Below, in pieces: positions 26,990 through 35,861 of a DNA stretch of 64,000 bases; the stretch's first letter is position 1; every line of letters starts with the position of its first letter. Source of the DNA: DATHKG01 sp035489435. GTDB lineage: Bacteria > Bacteroidota > Bacteroidia > Chitinophagales > Chitinophagaceae. The position numbers and the translations under genes were made by a program. The notes under the pieces were generated by a model. The model searched no databases and was not told the DNA's origin. It worked only from the letters and a program-made list of their open reading frames with translations. The stretch lies in assembly GCA_035489435.1 (NCBI GenBank), contig DATHKG010000024.1; one strand, written 5' to 3'.

Positions 26990-27994
26990 TTGATGGCTGT
27001 AAAGAAATTTTTCTGTGTTGATGCTCATACCTGTGGAAACCCTGTAAGGCTTGTAGCCGGTGGAGGTCCGTTACTCACAGGGAATTCGATGATGGAGAAA
27101 AGACTGCATTTTCTCAGGGAGTATGATTGGATAAGAAAGGGATTAATGTTTGAACCAAGGGGACATGACATGATGAGTGGAAGCATTTTGTACCCACCTT
27201 CTGATCCTCTGAATGATATTGGCGTTTTGTTTATTGAAACCAGTGGTTGTTTACCAATGTGTGGCCATGGCACAATAGGTACCATCACTATAGCCATCGA
27301 AGAGGGACTGGTGATTCCCCGGACACCTGGCGTACTGAGGATGGAAACACCTGCCGGACTAGTTCTGATAGAGTACAGGCAGGAAGGGAAAAAAGTCCGA
27401 TCGGTAAAACTGACAAATGTAAAATCATTTCTTGCAGCTGAAGATATCAGTTTTGAATGTCCTGACCTTGGACCCTTAACAGCGGATGTAGCTTACGGTG
27501 GAAACTTTTATGCAATCATCGATCCCCAGGAAAATTTTAAAGGCATTGATCATTATAATGCCGACCAACTGATCTCATGGAGCCGGATCTGCCGGTCACG
27601 TATAAACGAAAATTATCAGTTTATCCATCCTGAGAACGAACATATCTCAGGTTGCAGCCATATTATGTGGACAGGATCTACCCTGGATCCGTCTTCCACT
27701 GCACGCAATGCTGTATTTTATGGTGATAAGGCAATAGATCGGTCACCCTGTGGAACAGGGACCTCTGCCAGGATGGCCCAATGGTTCGCAAAAGAAAAAC
27801 TTCATAAAGGTGAATCATTTATTCATGAAAGTATTATTGGTTCGAAATTTACAGGTACCATCGAAGACGTGACCACCATAAATGGAAGACCAGCCATCAT
27901 CCCCGCAATTGAAGGTTGGGCTATTGTTACCGGTTATAACACCATCATAATAGATGATGATGATCCTTATGCTCATGGATTCCAGGTTATTTAG
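26990..27994 (+). CDS. Proline racemase family, 4-hydroxyproline epimerase-like
   Basis: A 334-aa two-base epimerase. Both catalytic cysteines are present: Cys91 in PMCGHGT and Cys254 in RSPCGTGTSA. The N-terminal DAHTCGNPVRLVAGG (about 11-25) is the family signature. A second-base Cys rather than Thr excludes trans-3-hydroxyproline dehydratase and leaves proline racemase or 4-hydroxyproline 2-epimerase. The latter is the usual role of stand-alone bacterial copies, feeding collagen-derived hydroxyproline into catabolism. No downstream D-hydroxyproline oxidase or deaminase lies next to it, so pathway membership is unproven. A Val-start two codons later is possible. Confidence 0.87.
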   Translation: MMAVKKFFCVDAHTCGNPVRLVAGGGPLLTGNSMMEKRLHFLREYDWIRKGLMFEPRGHDMMSGSILYPPSDPLNDIGVLFIETSGCLPMCGHGTIGTITIAIEEGLVIPRTPGVLRMETPAGLVLIEYRQEGKKVRSVKLTNVKSFLAAEDISFECPDLGPLTADVAYGGNFYAIIDPQENFKGIDHYNADQLISWSRICRSRINENYQFIHPENEHISGCSHIMWTGSTLDPSSTARNAVFYGDKAIDRSPCGTGTSARMAQWFAKEKLHKGESFIHESIIGSKFTGTIEDVTTINGRPAIIPAIEGWAIVTGYNTIIIDDDDPYAHGFQVI

Positions 27995-28041
27995 CAACCT
28001 CTGTTGGATTTTAAAAACTAATTCAAAGATACTGAATACAG

Positions 28042-28081
28042 TTGTGAGTTGTGAGTGGTGAGTTGAGTGGTGAGTTGAGTG
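28042..28081. repeat. GTGAGTTGAGTG low-complexity repeat
   Basis: Short tract of GTGAGT/GTTGAGTG units (TTGTGAGTGGTGAGTTGAGT-type), the same family as at 2391, 31168, 35815 and 38451. It lies just past the hydroxyproline epimerase-like gene. Confidence 0.7.
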
Positions 28082-28154
28082 TTTGAAATGATGAGTTCTC
28101 TGGCAATTTACTTCATGAATTGTTTCATATGTAAATTATTTTAGAAACAATCCT

Positions 28155-28226
28155 GTGAGATAATTCCATTTGGTAATTACATGAGATAATCCAATGAAAT
28201 AGTTCGGATAGATAATCCGATGAGAC
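28155..28226. repeat. Three-copy 26-bp repeat with GATAATYCC core
   Basis: GATAATTCC (28159), GATAATCC (28185) and GATAATCC (28211) recur at exact 26-bp intervals, with partial agreement of the flanks (TGA before, ATGA after in copies 2 and 3). The array runs up to the stop codon of the minus-strand gene at 28227. Confidence 0.6.
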
Positions 28227-28430
28227 CTAAGTTCTGAATTTCAGACCGGCCTTTTCTAATGCCGTTCTTAATTTTGGTATGGTAGAAGGTCCCATGCCAT
28301 GAAGCGCCAGCAAACCTTTTTCTGACCATTCTGCCAGTTTTTCCAGTGTAAATATTTGATTGTTTTGAAGCGCACGGACAACAGGGGCACTTAACAAACT
28401 AAACGCAGATAAAATGCTGGCAGAATTCAC
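28227..28430 (-). CDS. Small helix-hairpin-helix / RpoA-CTD-like protein
   Basis: A 67-aa protein whose second half (NQIFTLEKLAEWSEKGLLAL then HGMGPSTIPKLRTALEKAGL) matches a helix-hairpin-helix or RNA polymerase alpha C-terminal-like fold, with GMGPSTIPKL as the hairpin. Similar short proteins are widespread in Bacteroidota. A DNA-binding role is inferred from fold only. Its start lies 31 bp from the divergent TIM-barrel gene at 28462. Confidence 0.7.
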   Translation of the reverse strand: MNSASILSAFSLLSAPVVRALQNNQIFTLEKLAEWSEKGLLALHGMGPSTIPKLRTALEKAGLKFRT

Positions 28431-28461
28431 TACTTTGGGTGAGCTTAAATAATGATGTCAT

Positions 28462-29376
28462 ATGATTCAATCAACCCGACGTAAGTTTATTAAACAATCA
28501 GCGCTTGCAGTTGCTTCACTGCCATTTGCATCAACCTTCGCTGTGCCGCCTGCAGTAAATAAAAAGCTTTGTTTTTCCACGCTCGGCTGCCCCGACTGGA
28601 CCTTTGAAAAAATCGTAAAGTTTGCGGTTGACTATAAATACGAGGGCATTGAAATTCGTACCATCCAACGTGAGATTGATATCACCAAAATCAAGGAATT
28701 TGCTGATTCGAATATTCAATCAACCAAAAAGTTACTTGCTGACAATAAAATAAAACTTGTCGACCTCGGATCATCGGCAGCGATGCATCATACTGATAAA
28801 GCTACCAGGCAAAAAAATCTCGATGATGCTAAAAGATATATAGACCTGGCCGAAAAACTTGAATGCCCTTATATCAGGGTATTTCCGAACAATTTACCGA
28901 AAGATGATTCAAAACAGGTTGTTCTTGACCTCATTGTTTCAGGACTTAATGAACTTGGCGCTTATGCAAAAACAAGCAAGGTGAAAGTGTTGATGGAATC
29001 ACATGGTGATCTTGTCAGCAAAGCAGACCTCGTCTATGTAATGCAAAAGGTTGATACAAAAAAGATCGGGCTGATCTGGGATATCATGAATGCATGGTCC
29101 GTTACGAAAGAAGCTCCTGCAGATATTTATCCTGCTATCAGCAAATACATACATCATGTACATGTAAAAGACGGTATAATCAAGGATGGCAAGGTTCAAT
29201 ACCGGATTTTAGGAAAAGGTGAAGCCCCTATGCGGGAGTCTATCCAGCTTTTGCAGAAAGGCGGATACCAGGGATATTATAGTTTTGAATGGGAAAAACT
29301 CTGGCATCCTGAAATAGAAGAACCTGAAATTGCACTGGCACAATACCCGGCAGAGATCCTGAAATATTTTGTTTAG
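28462..29376 (+). CDS. Sugar phosphate isomerase/epimerase (Tat-exported TIM barrel), copy 1
   Basis: A 304-aa xylose-isomerase-like TIM-barrel protein. The N-terminus carries a twin-arginine-like signal, STRRKFIKQSALAVASLPFA, which suggests export after folding. Barrel landmarks are CFSTLGCPDWTFEKIVKFA, YEGIEIRT, PYIRVFPNN, VLMESHGD, IGLIWDIMNAW, HHVHVKDG and the C-terminal YYSFEWEKLWHPE. The metal ligands expected in the family (Glu, Asp, His, Glu) appear to be kept. The substrate is unknown; such proteins often act in polyol or sugar-acid metabolism. A second, more distant member lies at 38520. Confidence 0.86.
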   Translation: MIQSTRRKFIKQSALAVASLPFASTFAVPPAVNKKLCFSTLGCPDWTFEKIVKFAVDYKYEGIEIRTIQREIDITKIKEFADSNIQSTKKLLADNKIKLVDLGSSAAMHHTDKATRQKNLDDAKRYIDLAEKLECPYIRVFPNNLPKDDSKQVVLDLIVSGLNELGAYAKTSKVKVLMESHGDLVSKADLVYVMQKVDTKKIGLIWDIMNAWSVTKEAPADIYPAISKYIHHVHVKDGIIKDGKVQYRILGKGEAPMRESIQLLQKGGYQGYYSFEWEKLWHPEIEEPEIALAQYPAEILKYFV

Positions 29377-29486
29377 GTTGTCGTAAACTCACCCTTCAAT
29401 TGTCAGAATCGGCCACCTGTTGGTTTTATAATGCATGTTATTTTTGCTATGCAAACTAAAATAATCATCAATTAAACTTTATCAAA

Positions 29487-29912
29487 ATGAGCACAACAAT
29501 GAATCAAACCATTACAGTAAAAGCAACAGTCAATGCTCCTGTCGAAAAAGTCTGGAATGCGTGGAGCAACCCTGAAGACATAATGAAATGGAACAGTGCG
29601 TCTGATGACTGGCATACACCAAAAGCCGAAAACGATTTAAGGACCGGTGGAAAATTCAGTTCAAGAATGGAAGCAAAAGATGGTAGCTGGGGATTTGATT
29701 TTGCAGGTGTCTATGACAATGTTGAGAAGTTTAAAGTTATTGAGTATACCATGGGTGATGGTCGAACAGTCAAGGTCACTTTTACAGGCAATGGAAACAA
29801 TACAGATGTTGTTGAAACATTTGACCCGGAAAGTCAAAATAGTATTGAAATGCAGCAAGCCGGTTGGCAGTCAATACTTGATAACTTCAAAAAGTATACT
29901 GAATCGCTGTAA
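29487..29912 (+). CDS. SRPBCC/AHSA1-like (START superfamily) domain protein
   Basis: A 141-aa protein with the Activator of Hsp90 ATPase homologue 1-like fold: TITVKATVNAPVEKVWNAW at the N-terminus, DIMKWNSASDDWHTPKAEND, GKFSSRMEAKDGSWGFDFAG and the C-terminal GWQSILDNFKKYTESL. Members bind hydrophobic ligands or act in stress adaptation, but their functions are mostly unknown. It is followed by the nitrilase gene on the same strand with a 75-bp gap that contains a triplicated initiation-region repeat. Confidence 0.9.
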   Translation: MSTTMNQTITVKATVNAPVEKVWNAWSNPEDIMKWNSASDDWHTPKAENDLRTGGKFSSRMEAKDGSWGFDFAGVYDNVEKFKVIEYTMGDGRTVKVTFTGNGNNTDVVETFDPESQNSIEMQQAGWQSILDNFKKYTESL

Positions 29913-29945
29913 AGTTAATTATTGTTAAGTTTGTCCATCTTAAAT

Positions 29946-29989
29946 TTTGCGATAAGATTTGCGATAAGATGGAAAATTTGCGATAAGAT
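29946..29989 (+). repeat. Triplicate TTTGCGATAAGAT at the nitrilase start
   Basis: Three 13-bp copies at 29946-29958, 29958-29970 and 29977-29989. The last contains the start codon of the nitrilase gene. The second creates an ATG (29969) that opens a five-codon reading frame (MENLR) whose stop ends 1 base before the real ATG. Confidence 0.85.
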
Positions 29990-30938
29990 GGAAAAATTAA
30001 AGATTGCAACAGCTCAGTTCGAGCACAAGAGTGACGATAAAGCCTATAACCTTTCTGTAATCGATAAACTTGCAGGCAAGGCGGCAGCTGAGGGCACACA
30101 GGTGATTGCATTCCATGAGTGCAGTATTACCGGTTATACTTTTGCCAGGAAATTATCAAAGGATCAGATGCTGAAGCTGGCAGAATATGTTCCTTCCGGT
30201 GAAAGCATCGTAAAACTCAGGGAAATCGCGCGAAAGCATAATATCGTTGTGCTGGCCGGTTTGTTTGAGAAAGATGAGGATGATAACCTCTTCAAGGCTT
30301 ATGTCTGTGTTGACAGAAACGGCCTCGTTGCTAAATTCAGGAAACTTCATCCTTTTATCAATCCGCACCTTATTCCGGGTGATTCATATTGTGTATTCGA
30401 ATTGCATGGCTGGAAATGTGGGATATTGATTTGTTATGATAATAACATCATTGAAAACGTGAGGGCCACCAAGTTACTGGGTGCTGATATTATATTCATG
30501 CCACATGTGACTATGTGCACTCCTTCCACGAGGCCAGGTGCGGGTTTTGTGGACCCTAAACTTTGGGAAAACCGCGAAAATGATCCGACCTCATTGCGCC
30601 TCGAATTTGACGGTCTTAAAGGAAGGGGATGGCTGATGAAATGGCTGCCATCAAGAGCTTATGATAACGCTGTGTATGTAGTTTTTTCGAACCCGATTGG
30701 AATGGATGATGATCAGTTGAAAAATGGATGTTCTATGATAATAGATCCGTTTGGAGATATCGTTGCCGAATGCCGGAGCTTTGATGATGATATCACAACT
30801 TCTGTGTTGATTCCTGAGAAACTGACACAGGCAGGCGGCTATCGATATCTCAGGGCCAGGCGGCCCGACCTGTATCGGGACCTTATTGGCCAGGAACATT
30901 TGCCTGAGCAAAAGGTTGCCTGGTTAAAAGACACCTGA
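29988..30938 (+). CDS. Nitrilase/carbon-nitrogen hydrolase family protein
   Basis: A 316-aa amidohydrolase of the nitrilase superfamily. The catalytic triad is visible as Glu44 (VIAFHECSITGY), Lys119 (KFRKLHPF) and Cys149 (CGILICYDNNI). The start at 29988 (MEKLKIATAQFEHKS) is chosen because nitrilases begin with this strand. The upstream part of the longer frame is a simple repeat. The length and the extended region after the Cys fit the branch of aliphatic amidase or N-carbamoylputrescine-type enzymes, but the substrate is not assignable. The gene ends before a terminator at 31014. The short frame overlapping its start may affect translation. Confidence 0.92.
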   Translation: MEKLKIATAQFEHKSDDKAYNLSVIDKLAGKAAAEGTQVIAFHECSITGYTFARKLSKDQMLKLAEYVPSGESIVKLREIARKHNIVVLAGLFEKDEDDNLFKAYVCVDRNGLVAKFRKLHPFINPHLIPGDSYCVFELHGWKCGILICYDNNIIENVRATKLLGADIIFMPHVTMCTPSTRPGAGFVDPKLWENRENDPTSLRLEFDGLKGRGWLMKWLPSRAYDNAVYVVFSNPIGMDDDQLKNGCSMIIDPFGDIVAECRSFDDDITTSVLIPEKLTQAGGYRYLRARRPDLYRDLIGQEHLPEQKVAWLKDT

Positions 30939-31013
30939 CCGGAACTGCCAATTGATTCCCCGACGATTTCGCAGAAAGTGATTTCAGCCGCGACATTCCA
31001 CGTTTCCCATACA

Positions 31014-31044
31014 AACCTTGCTTTTAACACAGCGAGGTTTTTTT
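31014..31044 (+). terminator. Intrinsic terminator after the nitrilase gene
   Basis: Stem AACCTTGC (31014-31021) with GCGAGGTT (31032-31039, one G-T pair), 10-base loop, then a seven-base T-run to 31044. It is the first signal in the 336-bp gap before tkt. Confidence 0.75.
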
Positions 31045-31167
31045 GTCGGATTAAATCGATTTAATTCATCTGCGTCACCGCCGCAATTCCCATCCCCCGG
31101 CATAATTATTATATCCATTGTGCGCAACGTCAATTTAAAAACCAATCGTTGTTATCCAAATTAAATA

Positions 31168-31216
31168 ATTTCCAACACTCAATTCATAACTCATAATTCA
31201 TAACTCATAATTCATT
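31168..31216. repeat. ATAACTCATAATTCAT low-complexity repeat
   Basis: Tandem ATTCATAACTCATAATTCAT-type units, the complementary form of the GAGTTATGAG repeats elsewhere. It lies in the gap before tkt, immediately upstream of the likely promoter. Confidence 0.75.
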
Positions 31217-31222
31217 ACTACC

Positions 31223-31230
31223 TACTTTTG
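31223..31230 (+). promoter_or_regulatory. Likely -7 element (TACTTTTG) of tkt
   Basis: TACTTTTG fits the Bacteroidota -7 consensus TAnnTTTG, 44 bp before the tkt ATG. No clear TTG -33 element is seen upstream because the repeat tract occupies that place. Confidence 0.45.
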
Positions 31231-31274
31231 CCAGGTAACGGTCTACTTCACTTGTCCACAATAAATAATTCTTT

Positions 31275-33320
31275 ATGAATAATCAAACCTCAACAGAAGT
31301 TAAGAGCAACCAATCCTCAACACAAGTCAACATAGAGCAACTAAGTATAAACACCATTCGTTTCTTATCGGCCGATGCGGTTCAAAAAGCAAATTCTGGT
31401 CACCCGGGCTTGCCACTGGGTGCTGCACCGATGGCTTATGTGCTTTGGACAAAATTTCTACGCTTCAACCCAAAAGATCCGAACTGGCAAAACAAAGATC
31501 GTTTCCTGTTATCTGCGGGACATGGTTCAGCATTATTATATAGCCTGCTGCATCTCACTGGCTACGACCTTCCTATGCAGGAACTGCAAAGGTTCAGGCA
31601 ACTGGATTCGAAGACTCCGGGACATCCCGAATCAATGCTGACCCCCGGGGTAGAAGTGACTACCGGCCCGCTTGGCCAGGGTTTTGCAAACGGAGTTGGT
31701 ATGGCCATGGCTGAAGCATTCCTGGCTTCAACCTATAATAAGCCGGACCATCAGCTCATTGATCATTATACTTACGCCATAGTCAGCGATGGTGATCTGA
31801 TGGAAGGCATTTCGGCAGAAGCGGCTTCGCTTGCGGGCCACTTAAAACTTGGAAAGATCATATTTCTCTATGATGACAATGATATTTCACTTGATGGTCC
31901 AACCAGTCTCGCGTTCACAGAAGATGTACTAAAACGTTTTGATGCCTATGACTGGCACACACAAAGGGTTCATGATGGAAATGATTTAAAAGGCATTGAA
32001 GATGCCATAAAAAATGCACAAGCGGAGAAAAACAGGCCATCCATTATCTCGGTTAAAACCATCATTGGTTTCGGCAGCCCTTTACAAGGAACAAGCAAGG
32101 TGCACGGCAACCCATTAGGAGAAGAAAATCTAAAGAAAACCAAGCAAAACCTTGGCTGGGATCCTGAGAAATCATTTTATATACCCCAGGAGGCTAAGGA
32201 TCACCTACTGATCCCTGGCAAAAATGGTGAAAAGCTCCAGGCTTTATGGCAGAACGCATTTGAAGCTTATAAGAAGGCATATCCGGCGGAAGGGAAACAA
32301 TTGGAACAGGCTTTCAAAGGTGAGTTGCCTGAGGGCTGGGACAAGGACCTCCCGGTGTTTAAGGCTGGTGAAGGCCTTGCAACCCGGCAGGCATCTGGGA
32401 AAGCCCTTGAAGCTATAAAAAAACATGTGCCCTGGCTTCTCGGGGGATCAGCGGACCTGGCAAGCTCCAACGAGATGCCGGTAAAAGGGGAAGTCAGCTT
32501 CCAGCCAGGTAGCTATCAGAATACCAACATCTGGTTTGGAGTTCGTGAACATGGTATGGGAGGAATAATGAACGGAATGGCCAGTCATCATGGTGTAAGA
32601 GTTTATGGCGGAACCTTCCTGAACTTTTCTGATTATATGCGTGGCGCGATTCGTCTTGCGGCCCTCACTGAAGCCCCTGTTACTTATGTGTTTACCCATG
32701 ATAGCATCGGCCTGGGGGAAGATGGACCAACCCATCAACCGATAGAACAGGTTACTTCTTTAAGGTCAACTCCTAATCTTACCGTAATAAGACCAGGTGA
32801 TGCAAATGAAACAGTACAGGCATGGGCCGTTGCAATGACAAATATGACCGGACCTATTGCATTGATTCTCACGAGACAAAAACTGCCGACTATCGACCAG
32901 GACCGTTATCCACCAGCAACTAACCTGGCAAAAGGTGCTTATATCCTGATCGACTCAAATGATAAACAACCGGATCTGATTTTGATTGGCACCGGCTCAG
33001 AACTACAGCTTGCAGTGAGCGCTTCTGAAATACTGGTTAAAGAAGGAATAAAAACGAGGGTTGTCAGCATGCCCTCATGGGAATTATTTGAGCAACAGGA
33101 TGAGGCTTATCGTAACACCGTGTTACCACCACAAATCAACAAAAGGCTGGCAATTGAAGCCGGTGTTACTTTCGGCTGGTACAAATGGGTCACTTCAGAA
33201 GGCGATGTCATAGGCATCGATCGGTTTGGTATGTCTGCCCCCGGTGACGAAGTGATGAAGTATTTTGGATTTACAGTGGAAAATGTTTGTGAACGGGCAA
33301 GATTGCTGGTCAAAAAATAG
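31275..33320 (+). CDS. tkt: Transketolase
   Basis: A 681-aa thiamine-diphosphate enzyme of the pentose phosphate pathway that moves two-carbon units between sugar phosphates. The N-terminal half has TIRFLSADAVQKANSGHPGLP (about 27-47), the ThDP motif GDGDLMEG (in SDGDLMEGISAE) followed by YDDNDIS, and TIIGFGSPLQGTSKVHG. The central domain has FGVREHGMGGIMNGMA, with the catalytic Glu, and FTHDSIGLGEDGPTHQPIEQ. The C-terminal domain ends ERARLLVKK. The length is standard. It is the first gene after the 336-bp gap and is followed at 4 bp by a HlyIII gene. Confidence 0.97.
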   Translation: MNNQTSTEVKSNQSSTQVNIEQLSINTIRFLSADAVQKANSGHPGLPLGAAPMAYVLWTKFLRFNPKDPNWQNKDRFLLSAGHGSALLYSLLHLTGYDLPMQELQRFRQLDSKTPGHPESMLTPGVEVTTGPLGQGFANGVGMAMAEAFLASTYNKPDHQLIDHYTYAIVSDGDLMEGISAEAASLAGHLKLGKIIFLYDDNDISLDGPTSLAFTEDVLKRFDAYDWHTQRVHDGNDLKGIEDAIKNAQAEKNRPSIISVKTIIGFGSPLQGTSKVHGNPLGEENLKKTKQNLGWDPEKSFYIPQEAKDHLLIPGKNGEKLQALWQNAFEAYKKAYPAEGKQLEQAFKGELPEGWDKDLPVFKAGEGLATRQASGKALEAIKKHVPWLLGGSADLASSNEMPVKGEVSFQPGSYQNTNIWFGVREHGMGGIMNGMASHHGVRVYGGTFLNFSDYMRGAIRLAALTEAPVTYVFTHDSIGLGEDGPTHQPIEQVTSLRSTPNLTVIRPGDANETVQAWAVAMTNMTGPIALILTRQKLPTIDQDRYPPATNLAKGAYILIDSNDKQPDLILIGTGSELQLAVSASEILVKEGIKTRVVSMPSWELFEQQDEAYRNTVLPPQINKRLAIEAGVTFGWYKWVTSEGDVIGIDRFGMSAPGDEVMKYFGFTVENVCERARLLVKK

Positions 33321-33324
33321 AAGC

Positions 33325-33954
33325 GTGCAGGAAATATATTCTCGCAAACAGGAAATTGTTAATGGCCTGATACATGGATTCGGTATCCTTTTCGGAATAA
33401 GCGGATTACCCGTTCTTACCGGTATTGCTACTTCGCATAACAATATACCCGGGATAATTGGCTCCGGCATTTATGGTTTATGTTTCCTGCTGTTGTTTAC
33501 CTGTTCAACTATTTATCATATTGCCCAGGAACCAGCAATCAAAAAGAAATTTCTGGTTTTTGATCATATCAGTATTTACTTCCTGATTGCAGGAACTTAT
33601 ACTCCATTCCTGCTGGTTTATCTGAATAATAGTTTTGGCATCTCATTGCTTAGCGTACTATGGGGTCTCACCTTAGCTGGTATTTTTTTTAAAACGTATT
33701 TTACAGGAAGACTTGAGATACTATCAACTATAGTCTACGTACTAATGGGATTGATCATGATCGCAGGTGGCAGACGGTTTTTCGACGCGGTCCCCCATGA
33801 GGTGCTTGTATTTATAGTTATCGGGGGTGTATTATATTTACTTGGTGTCTTTTTTTATCTCTGGGATAAATTTGTTTACACTCATGCGGTGTGGCACTCG
33901 TTTGTGCTCGCAGCGGCCATTTGTCATTATGTGGCAGTATTACTTTCCATGTAA
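33325..33954 (+). CDS. Hemolysin III / PAQR family membrane protein (TrhA-like)
   Basis: A 209-aa seven-helix membrane protein of the HlyIII family, which shares a metal site with PAQR receptors. I place the start at GTG 33325 (VQEIYSRKQEIVNGL), 4 bp after the tkt stop; the longer frame would begin inside tkt. Family motifs include EIVNGLIHGFGILFGI, STIYHI, FDHISIYFLIAGTYTPF (about 93-109) and the C-terminal HAVWHSFVLAAAICHY, with the conserved His/Asp metal ligands. A role in lipid homeostasis is suggested for bacterial homologues, not shown here. Confidence 0.88.
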   Translation: MQEIYSRKQEIVNGLIHGFGILFGISGLPVLTGIATSHNNIPGIIGSGIYGLCFLLLFTCSTIYHIAQEPAIKKKFLVFDHISIYFLIAGTYTPFLLVYLNNSFGISLLSVLWGLTLAGIFFKTYFTGRLEILSTIVYVLMGLIMIAGGRRFFDAVPHEVLVFIVIGGVLYLLGVFFYLWDKFVYTHAVWHSFVLAAAICHYVAVLLSM

Positions 33955-34060
33955 TGACTTATTTCCTTGTAATGACTTAGAATCGTAAATGTAAAGTTTC
34001 ACCAAGCTATCAGCTTCCATTTGGGCATTCTTTATGATGGCTGGCGTTAATAGATTTATA

Positions 34061-35818
34061 ATGAAAATACTCTGGAAGTATCTGAAGCCGCACCGTACAC
34101 TCGTTTTATTCTCTTTATTACTTGCCGCAGCGGCGCAACTATTAAGCCTGCTGGATCCGGTGATCTTCGGAAAGATAATCGACGACTATGCCACCAATAA
34201 AAACAATCTTCCACAGGATGAACTTATCAAAGGTGTAATATCCTGGCTACTGATCGCACTCGGTATCGCCATCTTGTCTAAATTATGCAAGGCCGCGCAG
34301 GAATATCTCACCAGGCGAACAGTTGCAAAGTTTGGCATGAATATCTTCAATGATGGTTTGAAGCAGACATTAAGATTATCGTTCCAGGAATTTGAAGAAA
34401 GTCGCAGCGGAACCACCTTATCAGTTTTACAAAAAGTAAAAACAGATGCCGAACGTTTCATCAATTCATTTATCAATGTTGTATTTTCTTCGCTGGTCGG
34501 TGTCGGGTTTTTAATTTGGTACAGCCTTAACAGGAATTGGTTGCTGGTGCCAGTGTTTTTTGTGGGTGTGGTGATGCTTGGATCGTTGACAGGACTAATT
34601 TCGAAAAGAATCAAAGGCATACAGCGATCAATAAATCGGGAAACAGATAAGCAGGCAGGTGTAATAACCGAGAGCCTGCGAAACATAGAATTGGTTAAAA
34701 GCCTTGGACTGACATTCCCGGAAATCAGGCGCCTGAACGAACAAACGCTGAAAATATATAACCTTGAAATGATCAAAGCAAAGAAAGTAAGTACGCTTTC
34801 TTTTCTACAGGGCAATATGCTGAACCTTCTTAAACAATCAATTTTGTTTATACTGTTATGGCTTATTTTCCGCCAGATATTAAGTACCGGTGAATTGATC
34901 GCCATGCAATTTATATCCACAGCGATATTTACGCCTTTGCAGGAATTGGGAAACATGATCATACTATATCGTGAGGCTGATGCATCGTTGAAAACCTTCG
35001 ATCGTCTTATGAATAAGCCAGTAGAGAAAAGGCCCGAAAACAGTATTGAGATAGATAACTTGTCCAGCCTCCATTTTGATAATGTAGTCTTCCGGCATAA
35101 AACTGCGGGATACAATGCTATCGATGATATCTCTTTCAATATCCACCGCGGGCAAACAATCGCGTTTGTTGGTCCGTCGGGTTCGGGAAAATCTACCCTG
35201 GTCAAGTTGCTCGTTGGTTTATATACACCGGTGACTGGCGGTATTTATTTTAATGATGTGTTATCTAACCAGGTGCAGTATAATCCACTCAGAAGGCAGA
35301 TAGGGTTTGTTACACAGGATACCCAACTTTACGCGGGTTCAATCAGGGACAATCTTCTTTTTGTAAAACCCACGGCTACAGACGAAGAAATTACAGACGC
35401 ATTAAGAAGAGCATCCGCCACGAATCTGATAGCAAAAGCTTCACATGGGGTCAACACCCTGCTGGGGGAAAGCGGAATGAAACTATCTGGTGGAGAGAAA
35501 CAAAGGATATCTATTGCAAGAGCATTGCTTCGCCAGCCAAGACTGCTCATTTTTGATGAAGCCACTTCAGCCCTTGATTCTATTACGGAAGAAGAAATTA
35601 CAAGGACTATCCGCGATATTTCCGGCAGCAAGTCGCAAATGACAATACTGATAGCCCACCGGCTATCGACCATTATGCATGCTGACATTATCTATGTTCT
35701 TGAGAAAGGGAAGTTCGCTGAATCAGGTTCGCATGAAGAACTGCTAGCTGCGAAAGGCTTGTATTATTCCATGTGGCGCCAGCAGGTCGGGGAAAGAAAG
35801 GTCATCATTAAGTTATGA
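34061..35818 (+). CDS. ABC transporter, fused permease and ATPase (exporter type)
   Basis: A 585-aa half-transporter. The first ~310 residues form a six-helix ABC membrane domain (SLLLAAAAQLLSLLDPVIFG near the start). The nucleotide-binding domain carries Walker A GPSGSGKST, Q-loop GFVTQDTQLYAG, signature LSGGEKQRISIARALL, Walker B LLIFDEATSALD and the switch His in LIAHRL. The start at 34061 (MKILWKYLKPH) gives the typical N-terminus; an ATG nine codons upstream (34034) is the alternative. This class (MsbA/LmrA-like) exports lipids or drugs. No substrate clue comes from neighbours. Confidence 0.93.
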   Translation: MKILWKYLKPHRTLVLFSLLLAAAAQLLSLLDPVIFGKIIDDYATNKNNLPQDELIKGVISWLLIALGIAILSKLCKAAQEYLTRRTVAKFGMNIFNDGLKQTLRLSFQEFEESRSGTTLSVLQKVKTDAERFINSFINVVFSSLVGVGFLIWYSLNRNWLLVPVFFVGVVMLGSLTGLISKRIKGIQRSINRETDKQAGVITESLRNIELVKSLGLTFPEIRRLNEQTLKIYNLEMIKAKKVSTLSFLQGNMLNLLKQSILFILLWLIFRQILSTGELIAMQFISTAIFTPLQELGNMIILYREADASLKTFDRLMNKPVEKRPENSIEIDNLSSLHFDNVVFRHKTAGYNAIDDISFNIHRGQTIAFVGPSGSGKSTLVKLLVGLYTPVTGGIYFNDVLSNQVQYNPLRRQIGFVTQDTQLYAGSIRDNLLFVKPTATDEEITDALRRASATNLIAKASHGVNTLLGESGMKLSGGEKQRISIARALLRQPRLLIFDEATSALDSITEEEITRTIRDISGSKSQMTILIAHRLSTIMHADIIYVLEKGKFAESGSHEELLAAKGLYYSMWRQQVGERKVIIKL

Positions 35819-35852
35819 GTGATGAGTTATGAGTTAGTGGTGAGTGTTGAGT
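35815..35852. repeat. GAGTTATGAG low-complexity repeat
   Basis: Units of GTGATGAGTTATGAGTTAGT and GTGAGTGTTGAGTGG follow directly from the ABC transporter stop codon; same family as at 2391, 28042, 31168 and 38451. Confidence 0.7.
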
Positions 35853-35861
35853 GGTTTACAA

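Noticed and set aside
34186..35205. Long minus-strand frame of 339 codons inside the ABC transporter gene
   Set aside because: It is antisense to a complete ABC transporter with all ATPase motifs and shows no recognisable domain or start.
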